Origin: Cephalotus follicularis
Taxonomy: Eukaryota > Streptophyta > Magnoliopsida > Oxalidales > Cephalotaceae
Reading direction: 5' to 3'
NCBI GenBank assembly: GCA_001972305.1
Contig: BDDD01000364.1
Span: forward strand, 143,769 to 207,768
Length of the DNA stretch: 64,000 bases
Part shown: positions 33,702 through 44,237 of the stretch, in pieces
How positions within the stretch are numbered: position 1 is the stretch's first letter
Layout of the letters: each line of letters begins with the position of its first letter
Notes under the pieces: model-generated
Told to the model about the DNA's origin: nothing
Seen by the model: only the letters and a program-made list of their open reading frames with translations
Database searches by the model: none
Made by a program: the position numbers and the translations under genes

Positions 33702-36700
33702 GAACTGGTGGAGAGGAGGAGGTGATATCCTTCTCCGAGGTGGAAGTGGTAGTGACTCTCATGGTAGAACTTTTCACCACGAAGAGGATCCTGATTGACA
33801 GTGGCAGCTCGACCGACATCCTGTACAAACACGCCTTTGATCAGTTAAGGATACCGGTCGACCAGCTGAAGCCAGTAAAGACCCCCCTGGTCGGATTTGC
33901 AGGAGAAATGGTCAATCCCCTGGGGTCCATCGACCTGTCAGTGGTAGCAGGCACAGCTCCTCGCCAAACCCAGGTGCAAATGACTTTCCTGGTGGTTGAC
34001 AAGCCCAGCCCATACAACACTATAATTGGGCGCCCGGGGCTGAACATGATGGAGGTAATAGTGTCCACGAGGCACCTACTTATGAAGTTCCCCACGAGTT
34101 TTGGCGTGGGAGAAGCCAGAGGGGACCAGAAGGCGGCCAGGCAATGTTATAAGACTGCCATTGCGGACCGTGGGAAGGAGAAGGTCCTCCTCATCACCAA
34201 TGTAGATCTCAGGGGGGACATGGAGCCTGAGCGCCCGTGTCCCGTTGAAGACGTGGTCCAAGTGCCCCTAGAAGTAGGCAACTCCGAGAGAATCTTCCAA
34301 GTCGGCTCAAATCTCGGAGAGGCGGAGCAGAGGGAATTGATAACATTCCTCCGGGACAATAAAGAGGTCTTTGCCTGGTCGACGGAGGAGGTCCCCGGGA
34401 TCAGCCCGAGCGTAATGACTCACAGGTTAAGTGTAGACCCGACGAGGCCCCCGACGAGGCAGAAGAAGAGGAACTTCGCTCCCGAGCGTCAGCAAGCAAT
34501 AGCTGATAAGGTGAGCAAGCTTACGTAGGCAGGGTTCGTTAGAGAGGTGCAGTACTCAGACTGGCTGGCGAACCCCGTCCTAGTCAAAAAGGCGAACGAC
34601 AAGTGGAGAATGTGCATTGATTTCACAGACCTCAACAAGGCTTGCCCTAAGGATCACTTCCCCCTTCCAAAGATAGACCAACTGGTGGATGTGACATCGG
34701 GCTACAAAACGCTGAGCTTCCTGGATGCTTACTCAGGGTACAATCAGATCCCTATGCATAAGCCTGACGAAGAAAAAACAGACCCTTCGGTCTGAAGAAC
34801 GCGGGGGCCACCTACCAACGCCTGGTTAATAAGATTTTTGAGCCCCAGATTGGGAGAAACATAGAGGTTTATGTTGATGACATGCTCGTCAAAACCCCAG
34901 GCGGGAGCCCCCACATCAAAGACCTGGGGGAGACGTTCGAGGTACTGAGAAGATACCAAATGAAACTCAACCCTTCTAAGTGCACTTTTGGGGTCTCCTC
35001 GGGAAAGTTCCTAGGGTTCATGGTCTCGGACCGAGGGATAGAAGCCAATCCGGAGAAGATCTCGGCGGTCCAAGATCTAAGGCCCCCCCAAACCATCAGG
35101 GATGTGCAAAAACTGAGCGGGAGGATAGCGGCCCTGAGCTGGTTTGTCTCGAAGTCAGCAGAGAAATGTCTCCCGTTCTTCAGGGTGCTGAGGGACCCCA
35201 AGGGGTTCTCCTGGTCAGATGAATGCCAAGCAGCCTTCGACAAGTTGAAGGAGTACCTGACTTCCGCGCCCCTGATCTCAAAACCTAAGGACGGGGAAAG
35301 CCTGTATTTGTACCTTGCGGCCGCCCCAGGAGCAGTGAGCGCAGTGCTGGTCAGAGAGGAAGAGCAGGTTCAGAGGCCGGTGTACTACGTGAGCAAGGCG
35401 TTAAATGACGCTGAGGGGAGGTATCCGGAGGTGGAGAAGTTCGCCTACGCTCTGATCATTACAGCCCGGAAGCTGAGACTGTACTTTCAAGCTCATGCAA
35501 TCAAAGTTTTGACTGACCAGCTACTCAGGCAAGTCCTCGCGAAGCCCGACACCTCGGGCAGACTAATTAAGTGGTCGGTCGAGCTGGGTGAATATGATGT
35601 GAAGTTCGAAGCCAGACCGGCGATCAAGTCACAGGTCCTGGCTGACTTTGTTGGAGATAATACACCCACGGAGTGTATGGAGGAAAACCCCTCCGAGAGC
35701 GAGAGGGAGAGCTGGAAGTTATCTGTGGACGGCTCCTCCTACCTCACGGGCAGTGGTGCAGGGGTGCTCCTGGTGAGTCCAAGTGGGTGGACGTTGGAGT
35801 ATACCCTGAGGTTTGGCTTCAAGGCCACGAACAATGAAGCTGAGTGGGAAGCCCTTATAGCTGGGCTGACAATTGCAAAGCACCTAGAGGTGCGGAGGAT
35901 AGAGGTCTCCAGCGACTCTCAGTTAGTGGTTGGTCTGGCCTGCGGAGAATACGAGCCCCAAGAGGATTCGATGGTGAAATACTTATCACACTTCCAGAGT
36001 TTGAAGCCTACTTTCGAAGTCCTTAGTGTCACAAAGATACCCAGGTCGGAAAACACCCGAGCAAACCAGCTGTCAAAATTGGCCACTGCGGGGGAGCTAG
36101 AAAGGAACCAAAACGTGATGATACACTACCTGGACAGGACAACCATCTCTGAAGAAGATGTGATGGACATAGACATACCTCAGGAGGAGCCGAACTGGAT
36201 GACCCCCTTTATCTATTGGCTGAGGGACGGAATCCTGCCCGGAGACCCCGCGAAGGCGAGGAAACTGGTGTACAGAGCAAACAGATTTCAACTCTGTGAG
36301 GGGATCCTTTATAAAAGGTCTTTTTCATTTCCCTGGCTGAGATGTCTGGCCCCACAAGAGGCCGATTATGCTCTAAGGGAGGTCCACGAAGGAGTATGTG
36401 GCAACCACACGGGAGGTAGGACGCTGTCTCACAAGCTGGTAAGGCAAGGCTACTATTGGCCAACCTTGCACCAAGATGCCGTAGATTTGGTGAGGAGATG
36501 TGACAAGTGCCAGATGAACGCGAACATAAGCAGAAGACCTTCCCAACCTCTGACATCTATAACGGCCCCCTGGCCCTTCGCACAATGGGGGATGGATTTC
36601 GTAGGACCGCTCCCAATGGCCACAGGCCAGAGGAAGTTCCTCATTGTGGCAGTAGATTATTTCACCAAGTGGGTAGAGGCAAAACCTCTGGCCACCATCA

Positions 36701-37431
36701 CAGAGAAGAACACGGAAAGTTTCGTGTGGAAGTCCATCATTTGCATATTCGGAGTCCCCAGGATAATAGTGTCAGATAATGGGAAACAGTTTGACTGTCA
36801 GGCTTTCCGTGACTTTTGCCAAGAGTGGAGAATAGAGCATAGACTCGCCTCGGTGGCCTACCCTCAATGCAATGGCCAAGCAGAGGTAATAAACAGACAA
36901 ATCATCTCGGGCCTGAAGAAGCGCCTGGAGGACAGCAAAGGAAGATGGATTGAGGAGCTACCAAGTGTTTTGTGGGCATATAGGACTACTCCCCGGACAA
37001 CCACTGGGGAGTCCCCTTTCAGTCTTTGCTTTGGGGCGGAGGCCATGATACCGGTAGAGATTGGTGTCCAGTCACCAAGGGTTGTGCACTTCACAGAGCA
37101 GAATAATGAAGAGGGGCTCAGGTACCTCCTCGACCTAGTAAGAGAGCTCAGAGACAAGGCCGCCATCAGAGTCGCAGCCTACCAACAAAGGGTGAGCCGT
37201 TACTGCAACAAGAGGATAAGCCCCAGACCGCTAAGGCGGGGAGACCTGGTCCTGCGTAACTCCGCAGTCTCAGACCCGACCGGGACGAGAGGGAAGCTAG
37301 CCCCTACCTGGGAAGGGCCATACAAGATCACCAGAGTACTCCGACCGGGAACATTCAAACTTGAAACTCTGAGGGGAAGGGAGATTGCCAGAGCTTGGAA
37401 TGCCGAGCATCTGAGAAAATATTACCAATAG
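33608..37431 (+). pseudogene. pol: Element 2 Pol: protease, RT, dual RNase H, integrase (lightly damaged)
   Basis: Protease: LIDSGSS at about 33795, the aspartic active site. RT runs from about 34440 to 35150 with YVDD at 34870-34881. The RT-linked RNase H is at about 35200-35690. A second, archaeal-type RNase H starts WKLSVDGSS at 35713. Integrase from about 36390 has an H...C zinc region and a catalytic D...D...E (MDFVGP at 36592, SDNGKQF at 36771, AEVINR near 36880); the frame ends at 37431. Lesions, by comparison with element 3: a frame change near 33610, an in-frame loss of about 33 bp near 33740, a TAG at 34526-34528 where element 3 has CAG, and a net 40-bp deletion near 34780 in RT. 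From 34882 to 37431 the frame is open for 849 codons. Confidence 0.92.
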
Positions 37432-38859
37432 TTAAATGTACACAAACTCAAAGAGGAAATAAAACACTCTTTTGACGAAAAAATTGTATTCAAGACTTTA
37501 GTTCCAAGTTTGCAAGGGGCCGGAGGTCCAATGTTTATGTCCTTAAACCTCTGAACAACCGCCGACCAAACAAAGCCTCCCAACTAGGGAAGCACCACAA
37601 AGACCCCCAGGGGGGGGGGGATAGTGACGCTAAGTAGAGGGTTCCACCCCGGTTTTCCCCAGATGCTCAACCTATGCTAAGGAGGCGTCATTTCATCCCG
37701 GTTACGATGCCGAGGGATCCAACAAGGTGCACCAGACAAAGTCCCTTCAGGGGCCAGCCTGGTCCGAGGTCGGGAGCATGGCCGAAACTAAGGCAAAACT
37801 CCCTCTCCCTCTTTAAGAGCCGCGAGCCGGCCCGGGCGCTCCGCCCAACCCCTGCGTATGGTCTTTCAACCCCAGTAGGGCATATACCCCCAGGGGGCAG
37901 ACCTAACAACCCCAAGAGGGAGAAACTACCCCCGCCCCCCATCTTGCCGGGGCGCACACAATAGAGCACCCCCAGGGCAAGTGCTGGTCTGAGCTGGTGA
38001 GCATGGGCGACACTAGACCAAACCTATCACCCTCCCATGACTCCCGCGCTCTTGGCGCCGGTGCCCAAGTGCTCGGCTAGGCCTCCGCTCAGGGTTGGTT
38101 GGCTCGAACTCCCCAGTAAAGCACCCAACAAAAAGCCTCCCTCGGGGGAGCACATGAAGACTTCCAAGGAAGATATAAGACTCCCCAGGGAGCACCCCCC
38201 GGTCGGCAACCCCACAGGAACTTGTTTGACCGGACCTAAAGTCGTGCCTTGAGAGGCTAACCCATGGGAACTGCAACGATCAAGCTCGTCGTACCGAGCG
38301 CCTTATCACAAGTGTCCCTACGTGGACTGCAAGCTCAGACGACCTGGCTCGCGACTCGCCGAGCCAGACGACGACCCGCGCGGCAAACCCATAGGAACTT
38401 ACCCGGGGAGACCAGACGCCTAGCCCACGAACACAATAGTGCCTACACAGGCCAGGTCCTTTTTGCCTAAGCGCCTTTAAAATAAGGTGTCCCAAAGGGA
38501 CTACCAAGCTTGGGCGATCGAAATTCAAAGACAGTTGTGCAATGCGCGCTTTTTTGTCCTAAGGGAACTATTGGGGTTGGGCGACCAAGCCCAAAGATTG
38601 TTATATTGTTTACACTTTATTGACCTGAGAGAACTACAAAACCTAAGTGGTTAGGTTTATCAAGTTACAGGGTTATTACGATTGTTCGCGTGCAATCGCC
38701 CCAAGAGGCCGGGCAGCGCGATACTCCCCAGGTACTTCATAAATTGATAAAGCAAAAAGACAAGTCAAATGAAAAAACACTTCATTGTATTGAGAGCTCG
38801 AAAATTACAGTGTTAAGAAAAGAAAAGATTACAAGGCAAAAGTCAAAAAGAAAAAAGAG
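37432..38859 (+). other. Element 2 repetitive non-coding region after pol
   Basis: Contains CCCAGGGGG-type purine/pyrimidine phrases and repeats of CCCAYRGGAACT (near 38215, 38265 and 38390). It is homologous to 56537-57480 of element 3 and to 2700-3517 of element 1 (complement). It lies between the stop of pol and the 3' end of the antisense gene and may hold the polyadenylation signals of both transcripts. Confidence 0.6.
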
Positions 38860-39726
38860 CTAGCCTAGGCCTCGTCCCCCGAGGGTATATCCACTATCGG
38901 GGGGGAGGGGGGGGTGAGAGGCGTCTTCTTCCGTGGGAGGAGGAGGAGGAGGGTCTTCAGGGTTGCCACTAGGAGGAGGAGCTGGATCACCCCCGGCTGT
39001 CTGTACCGGGGCGGACTCCTCAGCATTGATTCGGGAGAGGGGCGCAACATCGAAGGCCACCTCGACAGAGGCATCAAAAGGGACGATGTCGTGACCATTG
39101 GGCGACCAGGGGACATCTTGAGCTTGGCTCTGCTCCTCGTCAAAAGCTCTGAAGGCCTCGTCCTCGGCCTCCTCGATCCCCTCAGGGATGAAGTCATACT
39201 CGGCAACGGCAGAGCCGCAAACAAAGGACTCCAGCGGAAGGTCTGGGAAACACTCCACCATGTTCCGGCAGGTGTAGTACCCCCGGTGAAAGTTGGCCGA
39301 GGATTTCTTCAGGACCTCACGCTTAAAGTCCTCGGAAGCTTTGTATAGCTCCACAGTCTGGTCCATCGCGTCCCGGTACTCGGCCAAGGCCTTGAAGTCA
39401 AGGACGGCCCTCTCTGCAGCGGCCCTGGCCCGGGCGTCCCCAAGCTCTTGACACTTAGCCAGCTGGATGGTCAAAGCATCGATCCGGACGTCGAGCCCAG
39501 CCGCCCGCTCGGTCATTGCAATTTTGAGCCCCCTTTCCCTCTGGGCCTCCTGAACGGCCTCCTCCTTCTCGGCCGCCATCCTTTCTTGGGCCCCCAGCAC
39601 CTCCTCCAACTGGGCGTGAGCCGCGGCCAGGGACCTGCTCACCTCAGCGTTCTCGGCCCCCAGCTGCTCATTCAAGCTAGACTCCTGGTCGGTCCTCTCC
39701 ATCAGGAGATGGCCGTTGATCATAGC
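38860..39726 (-). CDS. Element 2 antisense gene, exon 3 (coiled coil and acidic tail)
   Basis: Last exon of the antisense gene. The acceptor is ATAG at 39727-39730 and the exon opens with AMINGHLLMERTDQ; the matching exon of element 3 opens LMNDAQLAMERTDH. The first half is rich in Ala, Glu and Gln with heptad-like spacing, as in a coiled coil. Next come YTCRNMVECFPDLPLESF and AEYDFIPEGIEEAEDEAFRAF, both conserved in element 3. The end is proline-rich and acidic. Function unknown. Confidence 0.7.
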   Translation of the reverse strand, partial: AMINGHLLMERTDQESSLNEQLGAENAEVSRSLAAAHAQLEEVLGAQERMAAEKEEAVQEAQRERGLKIAMTERAAGLDVRIDALTIQLAKCQELGDARARAAAERAVLDFKALAEYRDAMDQTVELYKASEDFKREVLKKSSANFHRGYYTCRNMVECFPDLPLESFVCGSAVAEYDFIPEGIEEAEDEAFRAFDEEQSQAQDVPWSPNGHDIVPFDASVEVAFDVAPLSRINAEESAPVQTAGGDPAPPPSGNPEDPPPPPPTEEDASHPPLPPDSGYTLGGRGLG

Positions 39727-39810
39727 CTATGAAAAGGTGAACATGTCAATACAAGCAGTACAAGAAACCTTAAGTTCAAAAAAGACAATGTTGGAGATAG
39801 GAAGGCTTAC

Positions 39811-40547
39811 CCGCTCGCAGCATTGGAAGAGGTTGGTCCAGAGCTGGCCGACCGTCCACTCCGCCCTCATCCCTGTCTCGTAGGGAAACATGGGCGCCCT
39901 GCCCAGCTCTGCGGCCACCCCCGGGGTCTTCAGACACACCCCCGCGCGTCCGAGCTCCCCCAGAATGTCCCTAACCTGTGCAAGCTCCGCGGCAGGGTAG
40001 GGGTGGTCGGGGTCGCACAGGCGCTGCTCAACGGCCTCGACCGAGGGGGCCTTCCCCGTATCTGTCCGTGGCCTCTTCGTGGGGCGGCCCAGCTCCCCGT
40101 CTGACATAGGCTCCCTGACAGAGGCGCCCGGGGCCCCTCGCTCAGCCACGGCCCCCTCGGTAGCCCTGGCCTCAGCATCACGAGCGGCCTCAGTGGCGCG
40201 CTCCTCCTCCACTGCCCGGGCCTTAGTAGCCCTGGCCTCTCTTTCTTTTGCGGCCAAGGCCGCCACGGCCCTGGCCTGCCTGGCCGCTGCCGCCCTTGCC
40301 TCCCTAGCTTCCCTCTCCTCAGCATCATCAGCCTCCCTGGCCTCCGCAGATAGGGTCTGGGGCAACTCCTGAAGCCTTGCCCTCGCCTCGGCGTGCCTGG
40401 CCGCCCTCCTCTCTGACGCCTTTCGCGTTTTCTCCAGGGCCTTTTGCCTCCGCTCGGCGTCCCTCCTTTGCGTCTCTAGGTCCTCCGAGCGGCCCTGCTC
40501 GCGCCCGGGCCTCAGCAGCTCCATGGCAGAGTCCGGTCGTGCCATTT
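39811..40547 (-). CDS. Element 2 antisense gene, exon 2 (Arg/Ala/Glu-rich)
   Basis: Bounded by a TTTGTGCAG acceptor (40548-40556) and a GTAAG donor (39806-39810) on the minus strand. The exon contains MARPDSAMELLRPG, then a very alanine-, arginine- and glutamate-rich segment predicted to be helical, then a basic patch GRPTKRPRTD that could be a nuclear localisation signal. A conserved block ends EWTVGQLWTNLFQCCER. Element 3 has the same exon between the same kinds of splice sites. Confidence 0.7.
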
Positions 40548-40682
40548 CTGCACAAACAGAGAGAGAAACAGTTAGACATTGAAAAAGTTGGCACATTCAC
40601 AAAAACAAACTAGTCCTAGGAGAAGCATAGTACGGCTCTCTCCTTGCGGGGCCGCGGAGGGAGCAGCTCCCCTCTGACTGCC

Positions 40683-41603
40683 TTATCCTCTCTCTCCCTG
40701 CGCCCCCTGGGGCCCTTCCTCGGCCTCCAGCTCCAGACTGACCCTGCGGCCCACATACATGCTCAGCCCATGCCTCTGCAGACGATCCTCGGACACGACC
40801 TTCAGCACGTCCTCCGGTCCAAGTGCCGAGAGCCTCCTCGAGCCCCCAGCCTCCTCCCTAGACAGATATGAACTCTGGTTCAGGTGCCCGATGTCCAAAG
40901 AATCTACCCAAGGGCAGAGCGTGAAGCCGGGAAGGTTCTTGACCAAGAAGTACTTCTCCCTCAAGCGCTTGATGGACTTGTTGTTCTCGGCCAGCAGTCG
41001 GGGGCAGCCCACACGTGACTTGAAATGGAAGCCGCGCTTCTTTGGAGTAGGGGCCACACTGTGGAACTCCTTGAACAGACCGATGGTGGGTACCACCCCC
41101 GCTCCCATGCACCGCACGAGGAAGCCCATAATGAACCCCCAAGACTGAGCCTGCAGCATGGAGGGGTGGATTTGGTAGTGTCTGAGGACGGAGATGGCAA
41201 ACGGGTGCAGTGGGAGCCTCAGTCCATCCTCCAGAGCATCCTGGAACACCACAAAGTGTCCCTGACGGCTCACAGTGGCGTCCCGGGGGTCAGCTGGGAT
41301 CTCCAAATCCAGCCCGCAGGGGATGGCGTACTCCTTGACCAACAGCGCCAGTTTGTGTGGGCGCATGGTGGACTCTTCGAAATCCGCCCGGAAGACCTGG
41401 ACCCCGGCCCCAGTGGCCTCAATGTTGGGGTTCCCAGCGGCGGAGGCCCCCATCTCCACCTCCATATCTAGGGGGCGGACCGCTACTGTTACTCCCGTAG
41501 ACGCACGGGCAATCGCTTCGAGGCCTCTGACGAGCCTCTTCGTCTGCTTTGTTCTCGCCATTGGGTTTCCAGAGAGAGAGGACGAGGACGATGAGGAGGA
41601 CAT
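40683..41603 (-). CDS. Element 2 antisense gene, exon 1 (putative gypsy-type transposon domain)
   Basis: Starts at the ATG complementary to 41601-41603 with a serine run, then MARTKQTKRLVRG. The central part (LRLPLHPFAISVLRHYQIHP, then WGFIMGFLVRCMGAG, then KKRGFHFKSR) resembles the plant Pfam family 'putative gypsy type transposon' (PF04195). The exon should end at the donor GTACTATG near 40633, as in element 3, but the frame meets a stop at 40683, so either this copy is damaged or it uses another donor. The gene lies antisense to gag-pol, downstream of integrase. Extra antisense ORFs of unknown function are known from Tat elements. Confidence 0.75.
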   Translation of the reverse strand: MSSSSSSSSLSGNPMARTKQTKRLVRGLEAIARASTGVTVAVRPLDMEVEMGASAAGNPNIEATGAGVQVFRADFEESTMRPHKLALLVKEYAIPCGLDLEIPADPRDATVSRQGHFVVFQDALEDGLRLPLHPFAISVLRHYQIHPSMLQAQSWGFIMGFLVRCMGAGVVPTIGLFKEFHSVAPTPKKRGFHFKSRVGCPRLLAENNKSIKRLREKYFLVKNLPGFTLCPWVDSLDIGHLNQSSYLSREEAGGSRRLSALGPEDVLKVVSEDRLQRHGLSMYVGRRVSLELEAEEGPQGAQGERG

Positions 41604-42018
41604 AGGTATATTGGACAGAGGGAAAGATGAACGGAGATGAGCTCACCTGGTTTCTTGCGTTTGAGAGGGGATGAAGGTAGAGAGTTTTGGAGATCTGGAG
41701 CTTTTTCTTTCTCTTTAGAGCTTTTAGGGATTGAGAATGCGTAAAGAGAACCCTTGGAGAAGAAGGGGGTATTTAAAGGCCACCAGGGCGAATCTGAACC
41801 GTAGATTCCAGGATCCATCAAGGGTGGAGATCCCCCTACCAGCTCAGGGGTGGATAACGAAGGGACGTGCACAAGGATCGAAACGCCAAGCCTTAAAATG
41901 TGTTGAGATGGCACGCGCGGGTATCGAAACGTCAAAACATTTAAAGTCTCGAAGGGACGTGCACGAGGATCGAAGTGTCAGGCGTTTAAAGAAAATTTAT
42001 GGCGTAATGATGGGTATT
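41604..42018 (-). promoter_or_regulatory. Presumed promoter of the element 2 antisense gene
   Basis: The region upstream of the antisense start codon. On the minus strand it includes TTTAAATACCCCC at about 41767-41779, a possible TATA-like box. The same position in element 3 (60625-60640) reads TTTAAATACCC as well. Phrases near 41860-41990 (GGGACGTGCACRAGGATCGAARYG) are repeated two or three times. Confidence 0.45.
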
Positions 42019-42118
42019 AGGTGATGGGGGGTGGCTCGAGGTGACACTTGTCACACCCTCCCACGTTGACGATTGAAGTAGTTCGCTAGGCGTAGACCTA
42101 GTTCACCCAACACAAGAA

Positions 42119-42645
42119 CCTAGGGAGGGGCCCTCGGCCCTGCCTCTACCCTTCACCTGGCCTGCCCAGGCACGCTCAGCGCGTCAGCCCGGGAGGAGCC
42201 CGCGGCCCAGCCTCTGTCCTTCACCTGGTCTTCCCAGGCACGCTCAGCGCGTCAGCCTAGGGAGGGGCCCTCGGCCCTGCCTCTATCCTTCACCTGGTCT
42301 GCCCAGGCACGCTTAGCGCGACAGCCTAGGGAGGGGCCCCCGGCCCTGCCTCTACCCTTCACCTGGCCTGCCCAGGCACGCTCAGCGTGTCAGCCCGGGA
42401 GGAACCCGCGGCCCGGCCTTTGTCCTTCACCTGGTCTGCCCAGGCACGCTCAGTGCGTCAGCCCGGGAGGAGCCCGCGGCCCAGCCTCTGTCCTTCACCT
42501 GGTCTGCCCAGGCACGCTTATCGCGTCAGCCTAGGGAGGGGCCCTCGGCCCTGCCTCTATCCTTCACCTGGTCTGCCCAGGCACGCTCAGCGCGTCAGCC
42601 TAGGGAGGGGCCCTCGGCCCTGCCTCTACCCTTCACCTGGCCTGC
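42119..42645. repeat. 69-bp GC-rich tandem array in element 2
   Basis: About 7.6 copies of a 69-bp unit (CCTAGGGAGGGGCCCTCGG...GGCACGCTCAGCGCGTCAG). Two unit types alternate: CCTAGGGAGGGGCCC and CCCGGGAGGAGCCC. The array ends exactly where recognisable 3' LTR sequence begins and occupies the place of the polypurine tract and the first 58 bp of that LTR. Confidence 0.93.
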
Positions 42646-42646
42646 A

Positions 42647-43246
42647 GGACAACAGCTGTCCTCCCAGGGAATGATGGCCTGACCTATGGGTCTTGTCACC
42701 CATTAAGGAAAAGGTCTCCTCTAAACAGTCTGACACGCCACAGAGGGTAGGAAGCCGCACGCCCGCGCAGCCACAAGGATAGGATGGCCCCCCGTCACAT
42801 CAGTGTGAGGGAAGAAACTGACAAGCCACCACAGCCCTCCCATTCATTAATGGGCATGCGGCTACGCACACCAAAGGGGGAGGAGTCCAAGGGAAATGTC
42901 AGGGCCACTGACATCCTCCCCCTAAGGGCAACCACTCCTTATTGGACACTCATCAATCATAAGCATCCCTATAAATACAAGAATCAAACACAATACAAAG
43001 GTCAGCCACTTTTCTCTTCTTCTAGCATACAAAGAACCCAGTATTCTCTGTACAACAGCTAACTTAAGTTTCGGAGTGCCCCCGGGAGAATAACCTCCTG
43101 GACCTTCCTCCACTTTCTTGCTTATGCAGGGATCATTAACCACCTTTGCTCCCACACCCTTTCTCGGACATATTCGCGCATTCCCCAAAAACAAATCAAG
43201 CTCTTACACGTGGGGTGCTGTAGTGGGAGAAATTTCCGCATCAACA
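42647..43246 (+). repeat. Element 2 3' LTR, 5'-truncated
   Basis: Matches 31206-31805 with about thirteen differences and ends GCATCAACA before the target repeat ATTAC. The first 58 bp of the LTR are absent. Confidence 0.92.
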
Positions 43247-43251
43247 ATTAC

Positions 43252-43555
43252 TATTCATATTGTTTACAGAAATTTGACCAAGACTAAAAGTTCATGGACA
43301 ATTCTTACCTTAAGCCTATTTTTTTTTCATAAGTTTTATTTTTGCTTATTGGTATCTAAATTACAATACATTTCTCAAATTCTTTACACATATTAAAATT
43401 TAAAAGTCCACCAAAACAAACATCATTTTGAGAAGGAGAGTTGTAATATTTATAAAGTGGGATAAATAAGATATCTAAACTTTCCTAATTTGCCTCCTAT
43501 CTTCGCCTTAGCGAGTCCATAATTTGGGAAGGAAAATAATACCTTTGTAAATTGT

Positions 43556-43602
<47 letters not shown>

Positions 43603-44237
43603 CACACACGCACAAACATTTTTTTGATATGTGATGTCGAGACTTATATGCATCTCACAGACAAGTTGATCGAGGACAGTCGAAATACACAATCGTATGC
43701 CTTTCAATTAATTGATATGCCCGTGTCATATACTGTTGTAACATCTCATGTTTGTACTTTACCATTAACTTTTTCAATTCATTAATATACATGGGGTTTC
43801 CTTAATAAATGGAATTACTCTCTCCAAGGAAAAAGGAAGTTACTAACCGGGGCATCACAGAAGCTTCCTGCAGGAGCTGTCTTTGAAATTTTATTTCAGT
43901 TGATGACATCAAATGTTGTAAGGATGTTGCAAAAGCAAAGCATATTCATATGCATATACATTAAATTTTGTTGCATCATATGGACCCTCCTTGCTTTCAT
44001 CTGCCATCACCTTCATGGCATTATTCAGGGGAAAATAAATGGGAACATTTTTCCCTCGAGTGCTATTTATTTCCTTCGTGAATTAACTTTAAATCACATT
44101 TAATCATGGATATACTTACTTGTCTGCAAAATTTAGCTGAAAATTAACTACAATGTTGAAAACACACCCTTTCTTGCGGAAAACAAAAACAAATATAAAC
44201 ATGGTATCCTGATAATTAAAGTTTATATAGTCCGCGC
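43252..44237. other. AT-rich spacer before the LAZY gene
   Basis: Contains a long TC microsatellite at 43558-43600 and AT-rich DNA, including the 3' untranslated region of the minus-strand LAZY-family gene. No other gene. Confidence 0.5.
43558..43600. repeat. TC microsatellite
   Basis: About 21 uninterrupted CT dinucleotides, followed by a short CA run. Confidence 0.95.

Larger units (their letters stand above)
31148..43246 (+). mobile_element. Element 2: near-complete Ty3/gypsy retrotransposon, Tat lineage
   Basis: A 12.1-kb element flanked by an exact ATTAC at 31143-31147 and 43247-43251. Order: 5' LTR, primer site, gag, protease, RT, RNase H, second RNase H, integrase, repetitive non-coding region, antisense three-exon gene, 69-bp tandem array, 3' LTR. 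Over the 600 bp that both LTRs share I count about thirteen differences by eye, so the insertion is fairly young compared with element 3. The first 58 bp of the 3' LTR and the polypurine tract are replaced by the tandem array. Pol has a few lesions, so the copy is probably inactive. Confidence 0.95.

Noticed and set aside
42119..42645. Regular array resembling a CRISPR locus
   Set aside because: The 69-bp units are contiguous with no unique spacers, lie inside a retrotransposon of a plant genome, and have no cas genes nearby.
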